From an uncultured Alphaproteobacteria bacterium (GTDB lineage Bacteria > Pseudomonadota > Alphaproteobacteria > Caulobacterales > Caulobacteraceae), in contig CAIYSH010000233.1 in NCBI GenBank assembly GCA_903928755.1, positions 1-5,881 of the forward strand: DNA of 5,881 nt, written 5' to 3'. Within the stretch, counting starts at the first letter, position 1. Each line of letters opens with the position of its first letter. A program made the translations under genes and the position numbers. Shown piece by piece: positions 5,160 through 5,881 of the stretch. Under the pieces are notes generated by a model. It was given only the letters and a program-made list of their open reading frames with translations, had not been told where the DNA came from and did not search any database.

Positions 5160-5881
5160 CGGCGGATGATCTCGCGATAGACGGCCTGCAGCTGCAGGAT
5201 TTCCGACACCGGGGCCCGCTCGTCGACCGAGTGCATGGTTTTGCCCACCAGGCCCACCTCCACAACCGGGCAGAGGGCCCGGATGAAGCGGGCATCTGAC
5301 GTCCCGCCTGTGGTCGACAGGTCTGGCGGGGACCCCGCCACATCGGTGACGGCCGAGCTGATCAACTGGGTGAAGTCCCCTGGTTCGGTCAGGAAGGCCT
5401 CGCCACTGATGGTCGGTTTGACGATGACATTGCCCTGGAAGCCTTCCTGGGCGGCGACGGCCTCACCAGCGATCCAGTCGGCCAGGCTCTGGCCGGTATG
5501 GTTGGGATTGAAGCGGATGTTCAGCCGCGCCCTGGCCTCAGCCGGGATCAGGTTGGTCGTGGGATTGCCCACATCAATGGTGGTCAGTTCCAGGTTCGAG
5601 GGCTGGAATCCCAGATACCCCTGGTCCAGTTCGGTCTCCTGAAGGCGGGCCAGCAGGGCCACCAGGATCGGGATCGGATTTGCGGCGCGATGCGGATAGG
5701 CCACATGGCCCTGAATGCCCTCGACGGTGATCTCTACATTGATCGAGCCCCGTCGGCCGATCTTGACCATGTCGCCGACCCGCTCGGCGCGTGTGGGCTC
5801 GCCGACGATGCAGAGATCGATCACATCGCCTTCAGCCTGAAGGGCCTTGACCACCATGACCGTACCGTCAGAGGCCACGCC
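5129..5881 (-). CDS. dapE: Succinyl-diaminopimelate desuccinylase (partial, N-terminus outside the window)
   Basis: The C-terminal 250 residues of DapE, whose usual length is about 375-390. DapE is a cytosolic two-zinc M20-family enzyme that splits N-succinyl-LL-diaminopimelate into succinate and LL-diaminopimelate, leading to lysine and peptidoglycan meso-diaminopimelate. Numbering from the first complete codon at the right edge, CIVGEPT (24-30) holds zinc ligand Glu28 (E. coli Glu163). VGDMVKIGRRGS (35-46) leads into the dimerisation domain with GHVAYPH (58-64). STTGGTSDARFI (189-200) is the substrate-binding block, and MHSVDE (216-221) carries His217, the other C-terminal zinc ligand (E. 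coli His349). The first residues (GVASDGTV) align just after the DEE motif of the family, so the catalytic Glu and the His/Asp ligands lie outside. It converges on truA and overlaps its end. Confidence 0.95.
   Translation of the reverse strand, partial: GVASDGTVMVVKALQAEGDVIDLCIVGEPTRAERVGDMVKIGRRGSINVEITVEGIQGHVAYPHRAANPIPILVALLARLQETELDQGYLGFQPSNLELTTIDVGNPTTNLIPAEARARLNIRFNPNHTGQSLADWIAGEAVAAQEGFQGNVIVKPTISGEAFLTEPGDFTQLISSAVTDVAGSPPDLSTTGGTSDARFIRALCPVVEVGLVGKTMHSVDERAPVSEILQLQAVYREIIRRYFATFSAGG

Noticed and set aside
5185..5198. Perfect 14-base palindrome CCTGCAGCTGCAGG near the end of dapE, considered as a terminator or operator
   Set aside because: It is a by-product of the Leu-Gln-Leu-Gln codons (CTG CAG CTG CAG) in dapE; it has no T-run and lies in conserved coding sequence.

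Overview
The window looks like a core chromosomal segment of a GC-rich alphaproteobacterium. The deformylase, with its APGIGLAAIQIG, EGCLSVP and QHEMDHL blocks, and the order rmuC-def-fmt-truA next to dapE both suggest Caulobacterales or a close relative. That placement is inferred from remembered family sequences, not from a search.

Layout: three transcription units. On the left (bases 1-1536, minus strand) is a tightly packed three-gene unit read right to left. It encodes a 91-residue protein I do not recognise, a phytanoyl-CoA dioxygenase (PhyH)-like Fe(II)/2-oxoglutarate oxygenase starting in a 4-base ATGA overlap, and, 15 bases further on, a DsbA-fold protein of the 2-hydroxychromene-2-carboxylate isomerase / kappa-class glutathione transferase type. 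The last gene runs off the left edge. A 97-base divergent spacer (1537-1633) separates it from the second unit, rmuC, def, fmt and truA on the plus strand. On the right, dapE comes in from the opposite strand, and its last 31 bases overlap the end of truA.

The plus-strand unit combines a DNA-maintenance protein (RmuC) with translation functions: Fmt formylates initiator Met-tRNA, Def removes the formyl group from new proteins, and TruA makes pseudouridines in tRNA anticodon arms. The genes are packed closely enough (5-base gap, 42-base gap, 1-base overlap) to be one operon. DapE belongs to lysine and meso-diaminopimelate synthesis. The left-hand unit is the only part whose purpose is unclear: an oxygenase, a probably glutathione-dependent isomerase or transferase and an unknown small protein suggest a small-molecule modification or degradation step, but no substrate can be read from the sequence.

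All genes appear intact except the two cut by the window edges. I see no mobile element, CRISPR array, tRNA or rRNA, and no gene-free stretch longer than about 100 bases. I found no clear new defence or mobile system. The points most worth a second look are the unknown 91-residue protein and its operon, the truA/dapE tail overlap, and a hairpin directly before the fmt start codon.
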